Shown here: in pieces, positions 15,109 through 24,800 of the stretch
How the letters are laid out: each line of letters begins with the position of its first letter
Numbering within the stretch: position 1 is the stretch's first letter
DNA from: REEB95 sp963785735
GTDB lineage: Bacteria > Pseudomonadota > Alphaproteobacteria > ATCC43930 > CGMCC-115725
NCBI GenBank assembly: GCA_963785735.1
Contig: CAWAWJ010000001.1
Coordinates: 558,001 to 622,000 of the forward strand
Reading direction: 5' to 3'
DNA length: 64,000 nucleotides
Made by a program: the position numbers and the translations under genes
Notes under the pieces: model-generated
The model's database searches: none
Told to the model about the DNA's origin: nothing
Seen by the model: only the letters and a program-made list of their open reading frames with translations

Positions 15109-15627
15109 ATGCCGGCCGAACTCAAATACAAAGGTCCGTTTTCCCAACTCCCCGCCGACAGGCAGAAATCCTTGATCGCGCGGGCCAAGGCGTCGAATGT
15201 CGACTATCGCCGCAAAGTTCAGCATTTCATCGATGCGCATCAAAAGCTTCTGACGGCTCCGGCGGACAGCACCTATCTGGGCGCCGCCGAGGTCGAATTC
15301 GCCGTCTTCATCGCCTATGGAATTCTGTCGTTCACGGTTGCTTTCGTCGGCAACCCGTCCGGGGTTTTGAGCTTCAGCGGCAACGATTGGAGCTGGGGTC
15401 TCGGCGCCTGGGAAGGCAACGGCGCCGCCATCTTCAATTTGCCGCCGAATCAGCTGAACGGCTCGGGCTCCGCGACGGTGACGGCTCTGGCCTACGAGGA
15501 GGGCGGATTCCTCATCACCTGCTCCGATGCCAACAACACCCAATACGGCTCGATAACGGGGGTTGCCGAGGGCGGCGGCGTCGCCTACGCGAATATCAGC
15601 GGTTCCTATAGCTGGGCGGGCAACTGA
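15109..15627 (+). CDS. Hypothetical protein with Gly-rich beta C-terminal half
   Basis: A 172-residue protein from the ATG at 15109, the most likely of several in-frame starts because charged helical sequence begins there. Residues 1-60 are Lys/Arg/Gln-rich and helical (QLPADRQKSLIARAKASNVDYRRKVQHFIDAHQ in part). From about residue 65 the sequence is an alternating small-residue beta pattern (FSGNDWSWGLGAWEG, GYGSITG-like turns, GGGVAYANISGSYSW). There is no signal peptide and one Cys. I do not recognise the family. It is a single gene with an AT-rich upstream region (14995-15050, attataataatatcaac), unlike its GC-rich neighbours, and a 12-bp stem terminator follows. This isolation hints at acquired DNA. 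Confidence 0.7.
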   Translation: MPAELKYKGPFSQLPADRQKSLIARAKASNVDYRRKVQHFIDAHQKLLTAPADSTYLGAAEVEFAVFIAYGILSFTVAFVGNPSGVLSFSGNDWSWGLGAWEGNGAAIFNLPPNQLNGSGSATVTALAYEEGGFLITCSDANNTQYGSITGVAEGGGVAYANISGSYSWAGN

Positions 15628-15654
15628 TCCCGGCCTTCGCCGACGCACCGATAA

Positions 15655-15709
15655 CGGCCCTTCCGCCGCGAGGACGATTTTCGCCTGGCGCGGAAGGGCC
15701 GGTTTCTTG
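15655..15709. terminator. Large stem-loop between convergent genes
   Basis: CGGCCCTTCCGC (15655-15666) pairs perfectly with GCGGAAGGGCCG (15690-15701) across a 23-nt loop, and GTTTCTT follows on the plus strand. It lies between the stop codons of two convergent genes (15627 and 15721) and probably ends the plus-strand transcript. Confidence 0.6.
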
Positions 15710-15720
15710 CACGGCCGGAT

Positions 15721-16905
15721 TCAGGCTTTCCGGGTCAAGGTCAGGGAATAACGGGGATCGGCGGCGAGGCACGGCGCCTCGGGCAGGCCCAGCTCTTTCC
15801 GCACGATGTTGGTGCCCAAGACCATCGCCACCATCTTGTAGGTCGCGTGGCGGCGGCTCATGCCCTCGCGTCCCATGCCGCAATCGGATGAAATCACCAG
15901 CCGCTCGGGCGGCACGTGCTTCAAGGCCTCGCGGATGATGGCCGCCACCTCGTCGGGGCGCTCGACCTGAAGCGTGTGGTGGTCGATGACGCCGATGACG
16001 ATTTTCTTGTCCTTGACGATCTGGCCGATGGCCTTCAAATCGCCGGTGCCGGAAGAGCAGGTCTCGAAGGTAAGCGCGTCGGCATCGACCTGGGCCAGAT
16101 ATTCGAGCGTCGGCTGGTAGCTTTGCACGTCCCTGAAGATGCGCTGCTGCGAGGGATTGCCCCAGCAGGTGTGGCACCAGACTTCGGTTTTGGCGCGCAG
16201 GCCCTTGACCGTGGCGTTGAATATGCCGACCAGTTCCTTGGCGCCGAGCTTGCCGAAGGTGGGGCCGCGCGCCGGCACCATGTGAATCTGCGGCTCTTCC
16301 ATCTGGATGACCGGGCAGCCGGCATCGGCGAGGTCGTTCAATTCCGCGTTGAGCGCGGCCGAAAGCGCCAGGGTGCGCTCGACCGGGTCCTTGTAATGCC
16401 CGTCGGCGAGGCCCATCGCCAGAAGCTCGGGCGTGATGGTGCCGAACTTGACCGGCTTTTTGGTCATGCGCTGCGCCACGCGCCACATCGCGGCATATTG
16501 CAGATCGCCGCGGGTGATCGGGCCCACCACTTTCGGCAGCACGCGCGCCTCGACGAAATCATGGAGGATATGGCCGCGCGGAAACGGCACGGCTCCGACG
16601 CTGTATTGGGTGGGCTGGGGCGATTTGTCGAAACCGCCCATATGCGCGGGCGCGTAGCTTTGCCAGCTCATGCCGCCGACCTGTTCGTCGTAATGCGCGT
16701 CGCCGTCGGTGACGATGTCGAGCCCGGCGCTTTCCTGGGCGTTCAAGAAAACCGCGACCGCGTCCTCGTATTGCTCGCGGTGGCGCGAATGGGCCATGGC
16801 TTCGAGGAAGCTCTGGCTGCCCAAGACCGCGGTGTACCAAGCCGGGCGCGGCAGCGAGCCGATGATCGAGGTCGGCAGCGTGGTGTTGGCGGATGCCTTA
16901 TACAT
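15721..16905 (-). CDS. MetE-like (cobalamin-independent methionine synthase family) methyltransferase
   Basis: A 394-residue protein matching the C-terminal catalytic domain of MetE and related short enzymes. Zinc ligands are visible as the His-Cys pair in WCHTCWGN and the late Cys in SSDCGMGREG. IQMEEPQIH and the family's opening GSLPRPAWYTAVLGS also fit. Full MetE is about 750 residues with two domains. This half-length group includes methyl transferases with other methyl donors, and relatives include epoxyalkane:coenzyme M transferase, so the methyl donor and acceptor are uncertain. It is a single gene, convergent with the hypothetical gene to its left. Confidence 0.85.
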   Translation of the reverse strand: MYKASANTTLPTSIIGSLPRPAWYTAVLGSQSFLEAMAHSRHREQYEDAVAVFLNAQESAGLDIVTDGDAHYDEQVGGMSWQSYAPAHMGGFDKSPQPTQYSVGAVPFPRGHILHDFVEARVLPKVVGPITRGDLQYAAMWRVAQRMTKKPVKFGTITPELLAMGLADGHYKDPVERTLALSAALNAELNDLADAGCPVIQMEEPQIHMVPARGPTFGKLGAKELVGIFNATVKGLRAKTEVWCHTCWGNPSQQRIFRDVQSYQPTLEYLAQVDADALTFETCSSGTGDLKAIGQIVKDKKIVIGVIDHHTLQVERPDEVAAIIREALKHVPPERLVISSDCGMGREGMSRRHATYKMVAMVLGTNIVRKELGLPEAPCLAADPRYSLTLTRKA

Positions 16906-17100
16906 GGGCGGCGGCTCCCTCGTTCGGCCCTTGGCAAGGGGCGGTTTGGCCCATGGTAATGACGGCGGGCCGGGCCGATATCAAGCGGTTTGGCGGGGAT
17001 TCAGGGCCGGTTAGGGAAACGGTTAGGAACAGGCTTTAGGCTCTGCCGGGGTTGCAAAGCCGGGCGGGGTTTGTATCATCGCCCCCTCGCCGAAACGGAG

Positions 17101-17175
17101 CGCGGGCGTAGCTCAGGGGTAGAGCACAACCTTGCCAAGGTTGGGGTCGAGGGTTCGAATCCCTTCGCCCGCTCC
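17101..17175 (+). tRNA. tRNA-Gly (anticodon GCC)
   Basis: A full cloverleaf can be drawn: acceptor GCGGGCG pairing with CGCCCGC, D-arm GCTC/GAGC, anticodon stem CAACC/GGTTG around TTGCCAA (anticodon GCC), and T-arm GAGGG-TTCGAAT-CCCTT with one G-T pair. The 3' CCA is encoded. It precedes the DUF2630 gene by 80 bp. Confidence 0.98.
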
Positions 17176-17255
17176 AGTTTTTCGGAATTTATGCGCCTGG
17201 CTTGCCATCGCCCGGCATCATGCCCATCTGCCCAAGGCACGAAGAAGGAGCCCTT

Positions 17256-17498
17256 ATGGCCGACGAACATGTGACATCGCATATCGAAAAGCTCGCGCAT
17301 GAGGAGCACGCCCTCTTCGAGAAGGAATCGGCCGGCAAGGCGAGCGAAGCCGACAAGGCGCGGTTGGCCCAGGTCGAAATCCTGCTCGACCAGTGCTGGG
17401 ATTTGCTGCGCCAGCGGCGCGCCAAGCGCGAATTCGGCCAGAAGCCGGGCGACGCGAAACCACGCGACCCGAAGACGATCAAGAACTATCTCGGCTAA
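17256..17498 (+). CDS. DUF2630 family small protein
   Basis: An 80-residue, highly charged, helical protein (start MADEHVTSHIEKLAHEEH; later KARLAQVEILLDQCWDLLRQRRAKREFG). The pattern HI..L..EEH.L followed by DLLRQRRA matches the small DUF2630 family of unknown function found in Actinobacteria and Proteobacteria. The start was chosen because GAAGAAGGAG lies just upstream of this ATG. It has no signal peptide or membrane segment. It follows tRNA-Gly and precedes the ABC-F gene on the same strand. Confidence 0.85.
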   Translation: MADEHVTSHIEKLAHEEHALFEKESAGKASEADKARLAQVEILLDQCWDLLRQRRAKREFGQKPGDAKPRDPKTIKNYLG

Positions 17499-17603
17499 TC
17501 GCTCCGTTTTGGCCGTTTGGGGCGGCCTCATCCCGATACCTTCCGCGAAAAATGCTATAAGGACGGCCTGGTTGTAATTCCGCCGCCCCGATAACCCCCT
17601 TTC

Positions 17604-19469
17604 ATGCTCAACATCGACAACCTCACCATCCGCATCGCCGGGCGCGAGATCCTATCCGCCGCCAGCGCCAATCTGCCCGCCGGACGGCGCATCGGCCTGG
17701 TTGGACGGAACGGCGCCGGCAAATCGACCCTGCTGCGGGTGATCGAGGGCACGTTGGCGACCGATGGCGGCAATGTTTCCTGGCCGCGCGGCTGGAAGAT
17801 CGGCGGCGTCGCGCAAGAGGCGCCGGGCGGGCCCGAAAGCCTGGTCGAGACCGTGCTCGCCGCCGATACCGAGCGCACCAGGCTGATGGCGGCGGCCGAA
17901 AGCGGCGACGATCCGCATGAGCTGGGCGAGGTCTATGACCGGCTCATGGCGATCGACGCCTATTCGGGGCCGGCGCGGGCGGCGGCGATCTTGGCGGGGT
18001 TGGGCTTTTCCGACGAGGATCAAAAGCGGCCTTGCGCCGAATTTTCCGGCGGCTGGCGCATGCGCGTGGCCTTGGCCGCCGTGCTGTTCCAGGCGCCCGA
18101 TCTGCTGCTCCTCGACGAGCCCACCAACTATCTCGATCTCGAAGGGCTGCTCTGGCTCGAGGAATTCCTATTGGCATATCGCGGCACCATCCTGATCGTG
18201 AGCCACGACCGCGACCTTTTGAACAAGGCGGCGGAATTCATCCTCCATCTCGAGCGCGGCAAGCTCACCCTTTATAGCGGCGGCTACGACACCTTCATCG
18301 AGACCCGGGCGGCCAGGCGCGCGCTCGACGTGGCCTTCGCCAAGAAGCAAGAGGCGGCGCGCGCCCACATGCAGGCTTTCGTCGACCGCTTCCGCGCCAA
18401 GGCCTCGAAGGCGCGCCAGGCGCAAAGCCGCCTCAAGATGCTGGCGAAGATGCAGATCGTGTCGGTGCCTTTGGACGAGCATGTGACGCCCATTCGCATT
18501 CCCGAACCCACACAGGCAAGCCCGCCACTTATCACCATGGACCGCGCCTCGGTCGGATACGAGGCGGGGAAGCCGGTCTTGTCGCAGCTCTCGCTGCGTT
18601 TCGACCCCGACGACCGCATCGCGTTTCTGGGCAAGAACGGCAACGGCAAATCCACATTCGCGAAACTCCTGGCGGGAAAGCTCGAGCCCATGTCCGGCAC
18701 GCTCACCCGCGCGCGGAAGCTGGTGCCGGGATATTTCGCGCAACATCAATTGGAGGAGCTGGACGGCGGCTTGACGCCCATCGAAACCCTGGCCGAGTTG
18801 CGTCCCAATCTCGGGATGGAGAAATTGCGCACCCAGCTGGGGGGATTCGGGTTTTCATCCGACAAGGCCAAGACCAAGGTCGAGAATCTTTCGGGCGGCG
18901 AGCGCGCGCGGCTGATGCTGGCGCTGGCGACGCTCGACAAGCCCAATCTGCTCATCCTTGACGAGCCGACCAACCATCTCGACATCGACGCGCGCAACGA
19001 GCTTTTGAACGCGCTCAACGATTTTGAGGGCGCGGTGGTGCTGGTGAGCCACGACCGCAGGCTTTTGGACGCGACCGCCAACCGGCTGCTGCTGGTGTCG
19101 GGCGGACGGGTCGAGCCTTTCGACGGCGATCTCGACGATTACCGCCGCCTTCTGCTGGCGGGCGAGGGCACGGATTCCCGGGATTCTTCGCGCCGCCAGG
19201 CCGCGAAAGCGAAAAACGGGGAGGGCGAGCCATCGGGCAAGCACCGGAAATTGAAACAGCGCGCCGACAAGGCCGAGCGCGACGTCGCCGAGCTGGGCGA
19301 GCGGATCAAGCGGCTCGACGAAGCCATGGCCGAACCCGGGCTTTTCCAGCGCGATCCTTCCAAGGCGGCCGAGCTTGCCAGGGAGCGGGCCTCGGCCCAG
19401 GCCGCGCTCGAACGGGCCGAATCCGCCTGGCTCGCCGCCAATGACGAATACGAAAAAGCCAACACTTAG
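17604..19469 (+). CDS. ABC-F family ATP-binding protein (Uup/YheS-like ribosome-associated)
   Basis: A 621-residue soluble protein with two ABC ATPase domains and no membrane domain. Domain 1: Walker A GRNGAGKST at 34-42, signature FSGGWRMRVALA, Walker B LLLLDEPTNYLD. The inter-domain helical linker is rich in Arg/Lys/Ala (KKQEAARAHMQAFVDRF and onward). Domain 2: GKNGNGKST near 344-352, LSGGERARLMLA, LLILDEPTNHLD. The C-terminus is a charged coiled coil (DKAERDVAELGERIKRLDEA), as in Uup. ABC-F proteins bind the ribosomal E site and relieve stalled translation; some confer antibiotic resistance, but a housekeeping role is the safer reading here. Confidence 0.94.
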   Translation: MLNIDNLTIRIAGREILSAASANLPAGRRIGLVGRNGAGKSTLLRVIEGTLATDGGNVSWPRGWKIGGVAQEAPGGPESLVETVLAADTERTRLMAAAESGDDPHELGEVYDRLMAIDAYSGPARAAAILAGLGFSDEDQKRPCAEFSGGWRMRVALAAVLFQAPDLLLLDEPTNYLDLEGLLWLEEFLLAYRGTILIVSHDRDLLNKAAEFILHLERGKLTLYSGGYDTFIETRAARRALDVAFAKKQEAARAHMQAFVDRFRAKASKARQAQSRLKMLAKMQIVSVPLDEHVTPIRIPEPTQASPPLITMDRASVGYEAGKPVLSQLSLRFDPDDRIAFLGKNGNGKSTFAKLLAGKLEPMSGTLTRARKLVPGYFAQHQLEELDGGLTPIETLAELRPNLGMEKLRTQLGGFGFSSDKAKTKVENLSGGERARLMLALATLDKPNLLILDEPTNHLDIDARNELLNALNDFEGAVVLVSHDRRLLDATANRLLLVSGGRVEPFDGDLDDYRRLLLAGEGTDSRDSSRRQAAKAKNGEGEPSGKHRKLKQRADKAERDVAELGERIKRLDEAMAEPGLFQRDPSKAAELARERASAQAALERAESAWLAANDEYEKANT

Positions 19470-19603
19470 CTTGGACCGCTCTGGGTAGATTCCGACCCTG
19501 GCGAGGCGGGCCGTTCTTCGCCTTTATGGGGGCACGGTTCCTCATCCGGCGCGAGGTTCCGCCAAAGCGGCGTCTTGCCTGAACAGCGGTCGAGGAGACC
19601 CCC

Positions 19604-19843
19604 ATGACGGATAACACCAGCGGCGAAAGCAAAGCCGGCCTTTATTTCATTGCCGGCGGCTTGGCTGTCGCCATCGTGATAGGCGCTTTTGCGTATCACG
19701 GCGGACTTTTCGGCCCTCACGGCGATCACGGCGGATATTTCGGCGATCACGGCGACAAAACCACGATCGAGCGGACGACGACCTCGGGTCCGTTCCATGA
19801 CGAAACCACGACGACAACGACCACGACGGAGAAGAACCGGTAA
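19604..19843 (+). CDS. Small single-span membrane protein with His/Gly and Thr-rich tail
   Basis: A 79-residue protein. Residues about 12-30 (GLYFIAGGLAVAIVIGAFA) form one transmembrane helix. The tail contains HGDHGGYFGDHGDK, a His/Asp/Gly cluster that could bind metal, and then a Thr run (ETTTTTTTTEKNR in outline). GAGGAG precedes the ATG at a good distance. I do not know a named family, but short membrane proteins with a Thr/Glu-rich tail are frequent in alphaproteobacteria. A terminator-like hairpin follows. Confidence 0.65.
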   Translation: MTDNTSGESKAGLYFIAGGLAVAIVIGAFAYHGGLFGPHGDHGGYFGDHGDKTTIERTTTSGPFHDETTTTTTTTEKNR

Positions 19844-19844
19844 C

Positions 19845-19899
19845 CCGGCGGGCAAGGGGCGGAACAACGGGGTTTCGCCGGCTCCTTTTCTTTCTTTTT
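19845..19899 (+). terminator. Possible terminator after the small membrane protein gene
   Basis: CCGGCG (19845-19850) can pair with CGCCGG (19876-19881), and the next bases on the plus strand are pyrimidine/T-rich (CTCCTTTTCTTTCTTTTT). The loop is long (25 nt), so this is only a fair match to an intrinsic terminator. Confidence 0.4.
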
Positions 19900-19965
19900 C
19901 GTGCCGCGATATTGCCTTATTCGCGCGGTTCAATTGCGTTATCCGAAACCGGAAGCGAGGCCGTC

Positions 19966-20655
19966 ATGATCCGCAAATTCGCCTTGTCCGCTTTGTTCCT
20001 GGCCGCGATCCTGGCGGCGCCTTTCGTCGCGCCGGCGCGCGCCGATAACCCGCCGGGCCAGGACCAGCAGATCCTGGTCAACAAGGCCGCCCGCGTGGTG
20101 GCGCCGATGCGCGGCGATCCGAACTTCACCTATTCCGGCAGCCTGCTCGCCCGCGCCCGGGCGGTGATGATCGTGCCCGAATTGTCCAAGGGCGGGCTCA
20201 TCATCGGCGGCCAGGGCGGCGGCGCCGTGCTGGTGGTGCGGAAATCCAACGGGAGCTGGAGCGATCCCGCCTTCTATTCGATCGGCGGCGGCACGCTCGG
20301 CTTGCAGGCGGGATTCCAGCAATCGCAAACCGTGTTCTTCATCATGAACGACCGCGCGCTCCAGCAATGGATCGGCAACCAGATCAAGTTCGGCGGCCAG
20401 GACGGCGAAGGCGTGTTCGTGGTGGGCCAAGAGAACAAGAACTCGCTGACGGCGGATACCGCCGACGTCGTGGCCTGGTCGCACGCCACCGGCGCTTATG
20501 GCGGCATCAATGTCGAGGGCACCTCGATCTCCTTCGACGGCGGCGCCACCGCGAAATATTACGGCCAGTCTCTGACGCCCGATCAGGTCTTCGGCGGCGC
20601 CGGCCACAATCCCGGCGCTGGCCGGCTGAAGAAAGCGCTCGCCGGCGGCACGTGA
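19966..20655 (+). CDS. SYLF-domain (YSC84-like) lipid-binding exported protein
   Basis: A 229-residue exported protein. The ATG at 19966 starts a signal peptide (MIRKFALSALFLAAILAAP, cleavage after ARA near residue 26). The mature part has the SYLF/YSC84 pattern: ARAVMIVPELSKGGLIIGGQGGGAVLV, WSDPAFYSIGGGTLGLQAGFQ, VFFIMNDRALQQWI and DVVAWSHATGAYGGINVEGTSI. In eukaryotes SYLF domains bind phosphoinositides; the bacterial exported forms are periplasmic and of unclear role. The gene stands alone between the small membrane protein and the convergent M23 peptidase. Confidence 0.92.
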   Translation: MIRKFALSALFLAAILAAPFVAPARADNPPGQDQQILVNKAARVVAPMRGDPNFTYSGSLLARARAVMIVPELSKGGLIIGGQGGGAVLVVRKSNGSWSDPAFYSIGGGTLGLQAGFQQSQTVFFIMNDRALQQWIGNQIKFGGQDGEGVFVVGQENKNSLTADTADVVAWSHATGAYGGINVEGTSISFDGGATAKYYGQSLTPDQVFGGAGHNPGAGRLKKALAGGT

Positions 20656-20716
20656 TTGCGCGTGGCACGGGCGAGGGCCGAATCTTTCTCCGCCGTGCGA
20701 AACTGGCCTGAAGAAG

Positions 20717-21742
20717 CTAGTCCGAGTCCGCGTTCGCCGCCTTGACCGCGGCCACCGACGGGCGGGGTCTGGCGTTGAGGAATTTGAGCGGGTCTTGCGG
20801 CACGTTGTTGATCCGCACTTCAAAATGCAGGTGCGGGCCGGTCGAGCGCCCGGTATTGCCGAGCAACGCGATCTGCTGATGCGCGCCCACGCGCTGGCCG
20901 CGCGACACCAGGATTTTGTCGAGATGGCCGTAGCGCGTCACCAGGCCGTTGCCGTGATCGATGTCGATGCAGCGGCCATAGGCGTCTTTCAACCCGGCGA
21001 AGATGACCGTGCCGGGCGCCGCGCCGTAAACCGGCGAGCGGAACGGCGCCACCAGATCGACCCCGGCATGAAAGGCCATGGCGCCGTTGAAGGGATCGCG
21101 GCGCGGGCCGAAGCGGCTTTCGAGATGATAGGCGGCGAGCGGCGCGGCAATCGCCGGACGCCTGGCCACCAGCGGCAAGGCGGCCTGCCGTTTTTCCGGG
21201 ATGCGCGGGGTCGCGTGCATGGCGGCGATGGTGAGATAAGGCCCGCCTTCGGCCGGGAGCGCCAGGACCGGAAGATTGAGTCGGCCCAGCACCGGCCCCA
21301 AATCGACATTGGGATTGAGCGCCGGCGCCAGATGGATATCCGCGGCTGATATTTCCGCATGCGTGGGCGCGGGCGCGTCCTCGGCGATGGTTGCGCCGGT
21401 TGGAGAATCGGAATCGAGCGCGGGCGAGGAATCGGCGTCGGCGGTCTCGGTCGCGGGCGCGAGGGGCGGGATCGCCGCGCTGGCCACCGGCGTCGATTCG
21501 GCAGGATCGGCATGCGCGAGACTATGCGGGAAATGAGACGGCAGGCCGTTGGCGTAGATCAGCCCCGCCAGCAGCAGCGAGGCGGTCATGGCGAGCGACG
21601 TCAGGAGGCGGGGCCTCGGAGCCAGGCTTGCGAGAATCGCCGCCACGGCGGCAAAGGGTGCCGGGCGCGCGGGCACGATCTCGGACATCAAGCGGGATGA
21701 CCGGAGCAGGTTCCGGGCTTCGGCAATGTTGAATCGATCCAT
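20717..21742 (-). CDS. M23 family metallopeptidase (LytM-type peptidoglycan endopeptidase)
   Basis: A 341-residue envelope protein. One hydrophobic segment lies near residues 45-65 (LTSLAMTASLLLAGLIYANG), followed by a Pro/Ala/Asp/Ser-rich periplasmic linker to about residue 150. The M23 domain then shows FHAGVDLVAP (zinc His and Asp), DHGNGLVTRYGHL and the closing HLHFEVRINN, so all catalytic and zinc residues are present and the enzyme should be active rather than a LytM activator. It probably cleaves peptidoglycan cross-links during growth or division. A GGTTAA/TTAACC palindrome lies about 80 bp upstream. Confidence 0.93.
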   Translation of the reverse strand: MDRFNIAEARNLLRSSRLMSEIVPARPAPFAAVAAILASLAPRPRLLTSLAMTASLLLAGLIYANGLPSHFPHSLAHADPAESTPVASAAIPPLAPATETADADSSPALDSDSPTGATIAEDAPAPTHAEISAADIHLAPALNPNVDLGPVLGRLNLPVLALPAEGGPYLTIAAMHATPRIPEKRQAALPLVARRPAIAAPLAAYHLESRFGPRRDPFNGAMAFHAGVDLVAPFRSPVYGAAPGTVIFAGLKDAYGRCIDIDHGNGLVTRYGHLDKILVSRGQRVGAHQQIALLGNTGRSTGPHLHFEVRINNVPQDPLKFLNARPRPSVAAVKAANADSD

Positions 21743-21820
21743 GTCCCGCCCCTGAAACGCCTGGCCGAAAGCCGATTCGGGCCCAGGCGCAAAAATCCTA
21801 ATGGGCGGTCCTTAGGAAAA

Positions 21821-21838
21821 GGTTAATCGCCGTTAACC
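21821..21838. promoter_or_regulatory. GGTTAA-N6-TTAACC inverted repeat upstream of the M23 gene
   Basis: A perfect 18-bp inverted repeat with a 6-bp centre lies 79 bp before the M23 peptidase start and 31 bp after the end of the giant PEP-CTERM gene. The half-site TTAACC resembles the TTAACCAT half of CtrA sites in alphaproteobacteria, but the spacing (6 rather than 7) is not canonical. It is a likely operator; the regulator is uncertain. Confidence 0.4.
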
Positions 21839-21868
21839 GCGGATAGGGCCCGCTCTTGGCTTCAGGCC

Positions 21869-24800
21869 TCAGGCGGCGTCGCGGTATTCGCCCTTGAACC
21901 CCCGCTTGATCGCCGCCAGCAATTCCTCGCGCCGGCGGCGTTGGAAACAGGCCATGCCGAGGAGCGCGCTGCCGAAGAGCAGCCAGGTCGAGGGCTCGGG
22001 CACGGCGTAGCCGTAGAGCATGGCCAGCTCGATGCCGCTCGACGACGCGGTGAGGAGGTCGAGATTGGCGGTGACGTCGAAGGCGCCGGTCAGGCTCAGG
22101 GGCAGGCCGCCGAGGACGAAGACTTGGTTCTCGAGCGCGGTGAGCGCGGCGGAGAGCGAAGCGAAGATCTGGTCGTCGACCTTGACCGTGCCGCCGCCAT
22201 TGTAGCTTTCGGTGAAGTAGAACTCGACCTGACCGGTGTTGGTGCCGAAAGACTGGCCGCCGAGGATGGTGGCGACGATCTGACGGCCATTCACATTCGA
22301 GGCCACGTCGTTGAACTGGACCGTCGAGGCGTAGCTTTGCGGGGTCGCGGAGCCGCCGGAGGCAACGCTCAACACCGCCGAACCGACCACATGGGCGTTG
22401 GGGTTGTTGTTCGGGTTGACGGGAGTGTTCCAGACCCTGTTCGCCGTCGAATAGGTGGCATAGGTCGTCGCCAGCGAAGCGTTGCTCGGGGCGAGATTGG
22501 CCGCGACATAGGAATTGGCGCTGTTCGGCACGCTCGCCAGCGACGTATAGGGCGTGATCAGCTGTTCGACCGGGCCGCCCAGCGAGGTGACGGTTTGCGC
22601 GGCATTCGAGCCGGTGACCGGGGCCGAAGCGAAGCCCTGGACCGAGGGCGCGCTCGTGCCGGTGCTGGTCGAATAGGTCTGGCTTTGCGCGTTGACGGTG
22701 CCGCTGGCGCCGGAGCCCTGGGCGAGCGCCGTCGCGGTATTGGCGAAGGAGGTCGCATTGGCGGTGGCGTTGGCCGGGCCGCCAAGAAGGCTCGTGTTGC
22801 TGGCGCTGGCCGTGGCTTGGGCGGTGCCGCCCGTGCCGTTCGTGGTGCCGAGGCCGCCCAGGCCGCCGGTGGAAGTCGCATTGGCCGTGGCGGTGCTGCC
22901 CGCGCCGGAGGTGACGGAGGTGGCGGAGGAAATTCCCGCGCCGCCATTGCCGCCCGCCGCCGTGTTGTCGGCGCTGGCGCCGCCATTGCCGCCGGTGGAG
23001 GTCGCATTGGCCGAGACATTGCCGGTGCCGAGGAGGGCGTTCGAGGTCGCCTGGCCGAGGCCGCCATTGCCGCCCGCGCCCCCCGCCGTGCCGGAGCCGC
23101 CATTGCCGCCGGTCGCGATGGCATAGGAGCTGCCGGTCGGGCCGGTCAGGGTATCGGTGACATTGGCCGCGCCGCCGGCGCCGCCGGGGCCGTCATTGCC
23201 GCCATTGCCGCCGACGCCATAAGCGAGGCCGGAGGTGGCGGTGGAAAGGGTCGGGCTGACGCTGGATCCGGCCAGGCCCGCGCCGCCATTGCCGCCCAGC
23301 TGCGAGAAGGTGTTGACCACGCCGTGGCCGAAATTAGAGAGGATCGCGGTGTAGTCGCTGCCAGTAACGGTGTGACCCGAGAGATAGAGGTCGCTGCTGT
23401 TGCCGATGTTGAGCATCTGGGCGGTGCCGAAATCGCCGGCGATGGCGCCCGAGGCGTGGATGAAGTCGAAGCCGCCCGCGGCCAAGCCCGGAATTGTGGG
23501 AACGACGGTGAGGGTCCCGCCGAGATTGGCGTTGACGGTGTTGATCGCGTCATAGCTCGTGCCACGGCCCGCGCCCATCGCGTCCATGTAGAGCGTGTTG
23601 GACGAGGCGAAGTTCATGGTGCCGGTGCTGGTGATGAGCGTCGCGCTGCCGGTGCCGGCGGGATAGCCGCCGACCGGGTAGGGCGTGGCGAGGCCCGCCG
23701 CTGTTCCATTCGGGTTGGTGACCGGGGTCGCCGCCGGGTTGCCGGGCGACAGGCTGCCTTGGAAGGTGACCGTGCCGGCGTAGTTGCCGGTGCCCGAAAC
23801 CGCGCCGGTGAGCGTGATGCCCGCGCCGGTGCCGGTGACGCCCGGGCCGGTAATGCTCGGCGTGTCGTTGTAGAGCGCGCCGTTGACCGTTCCGGAGCCG
23901 TTCAGATTGCCGTCGGTGATATTGGTCAGCATCTGCGTCCAGCTGCCGTTGACCGTGGTCTGGCTGCTCGGACCGCTTTGTGTGTAGGTGCCGTTGCCGC
24001 CGAGGCTGGCGTTCGCCTGGATGGTCACCGTGCCGCCGGTCTCGTTGGCGAACATGCCGTTGTTGGTGATCGCGCCACCGCCGGTGTAATTGGTGATGTT
24101 GCCGCCCGAGTTCGTCAGCGTGCCGGTGGCGTTGTTGCTGAACGTCGCGCCTGTCATGTTGGTGAGAATGCCGTAGTTCGCCATTTCGCCGTTCTGATTG
24201 GCCAGGCTGGCGTTGTTCTCGTTGGTGAACGTGCCGCTGTTGATGAAGAACGCGGTGTTGTTGATGAAAGATGCGGGGGCGCCGGAGTTGACGATCGTGC
24301 CGCCCCCTTGGTTTTGGAAATATGCGTAGGAGTCGTTGACGACCACGCCGTTGTTGGTCAGCAAGCTGCCCGGCTGGTTGAGGAAGGTGGCATTCGAGCC
24401 GGTGTTGTGAATGGCGTTCGTCGCCGTGCTGGTGTTGGTGATCGTGCCAGAATTGAAGAAATGGGCCGCGCCCGCGCCGGTCCCGTCGTTGACGATGGTG
24501 GCGCCGGTCTCGTTGGTGAGCGTGGCGCCGGTCCCGCCGGTGGAGAAGGTGGTCGTGCCGGTGGCGCCGCCGAGATTCTGGATCGAGGCGCTATTCTCGT
24601 TGGTGAGGCCGCCATTGTTGGTGAAGGCCGCCTGGTTCTGGTTGACGAGCTTCGTGCCCGAGCCGGTGTTGTCGAAGGTGCCGGTCGCGCTGTTGGTGAA
24701 GGTCGAGCCCAGGCCGTCATTGGTCACGGTCGAACCGCCGCTGTTGGTGAACGGGCCGTTATTGGTCCAGCTCGACGGATCGTTCAGCACCTTGGCGCCG

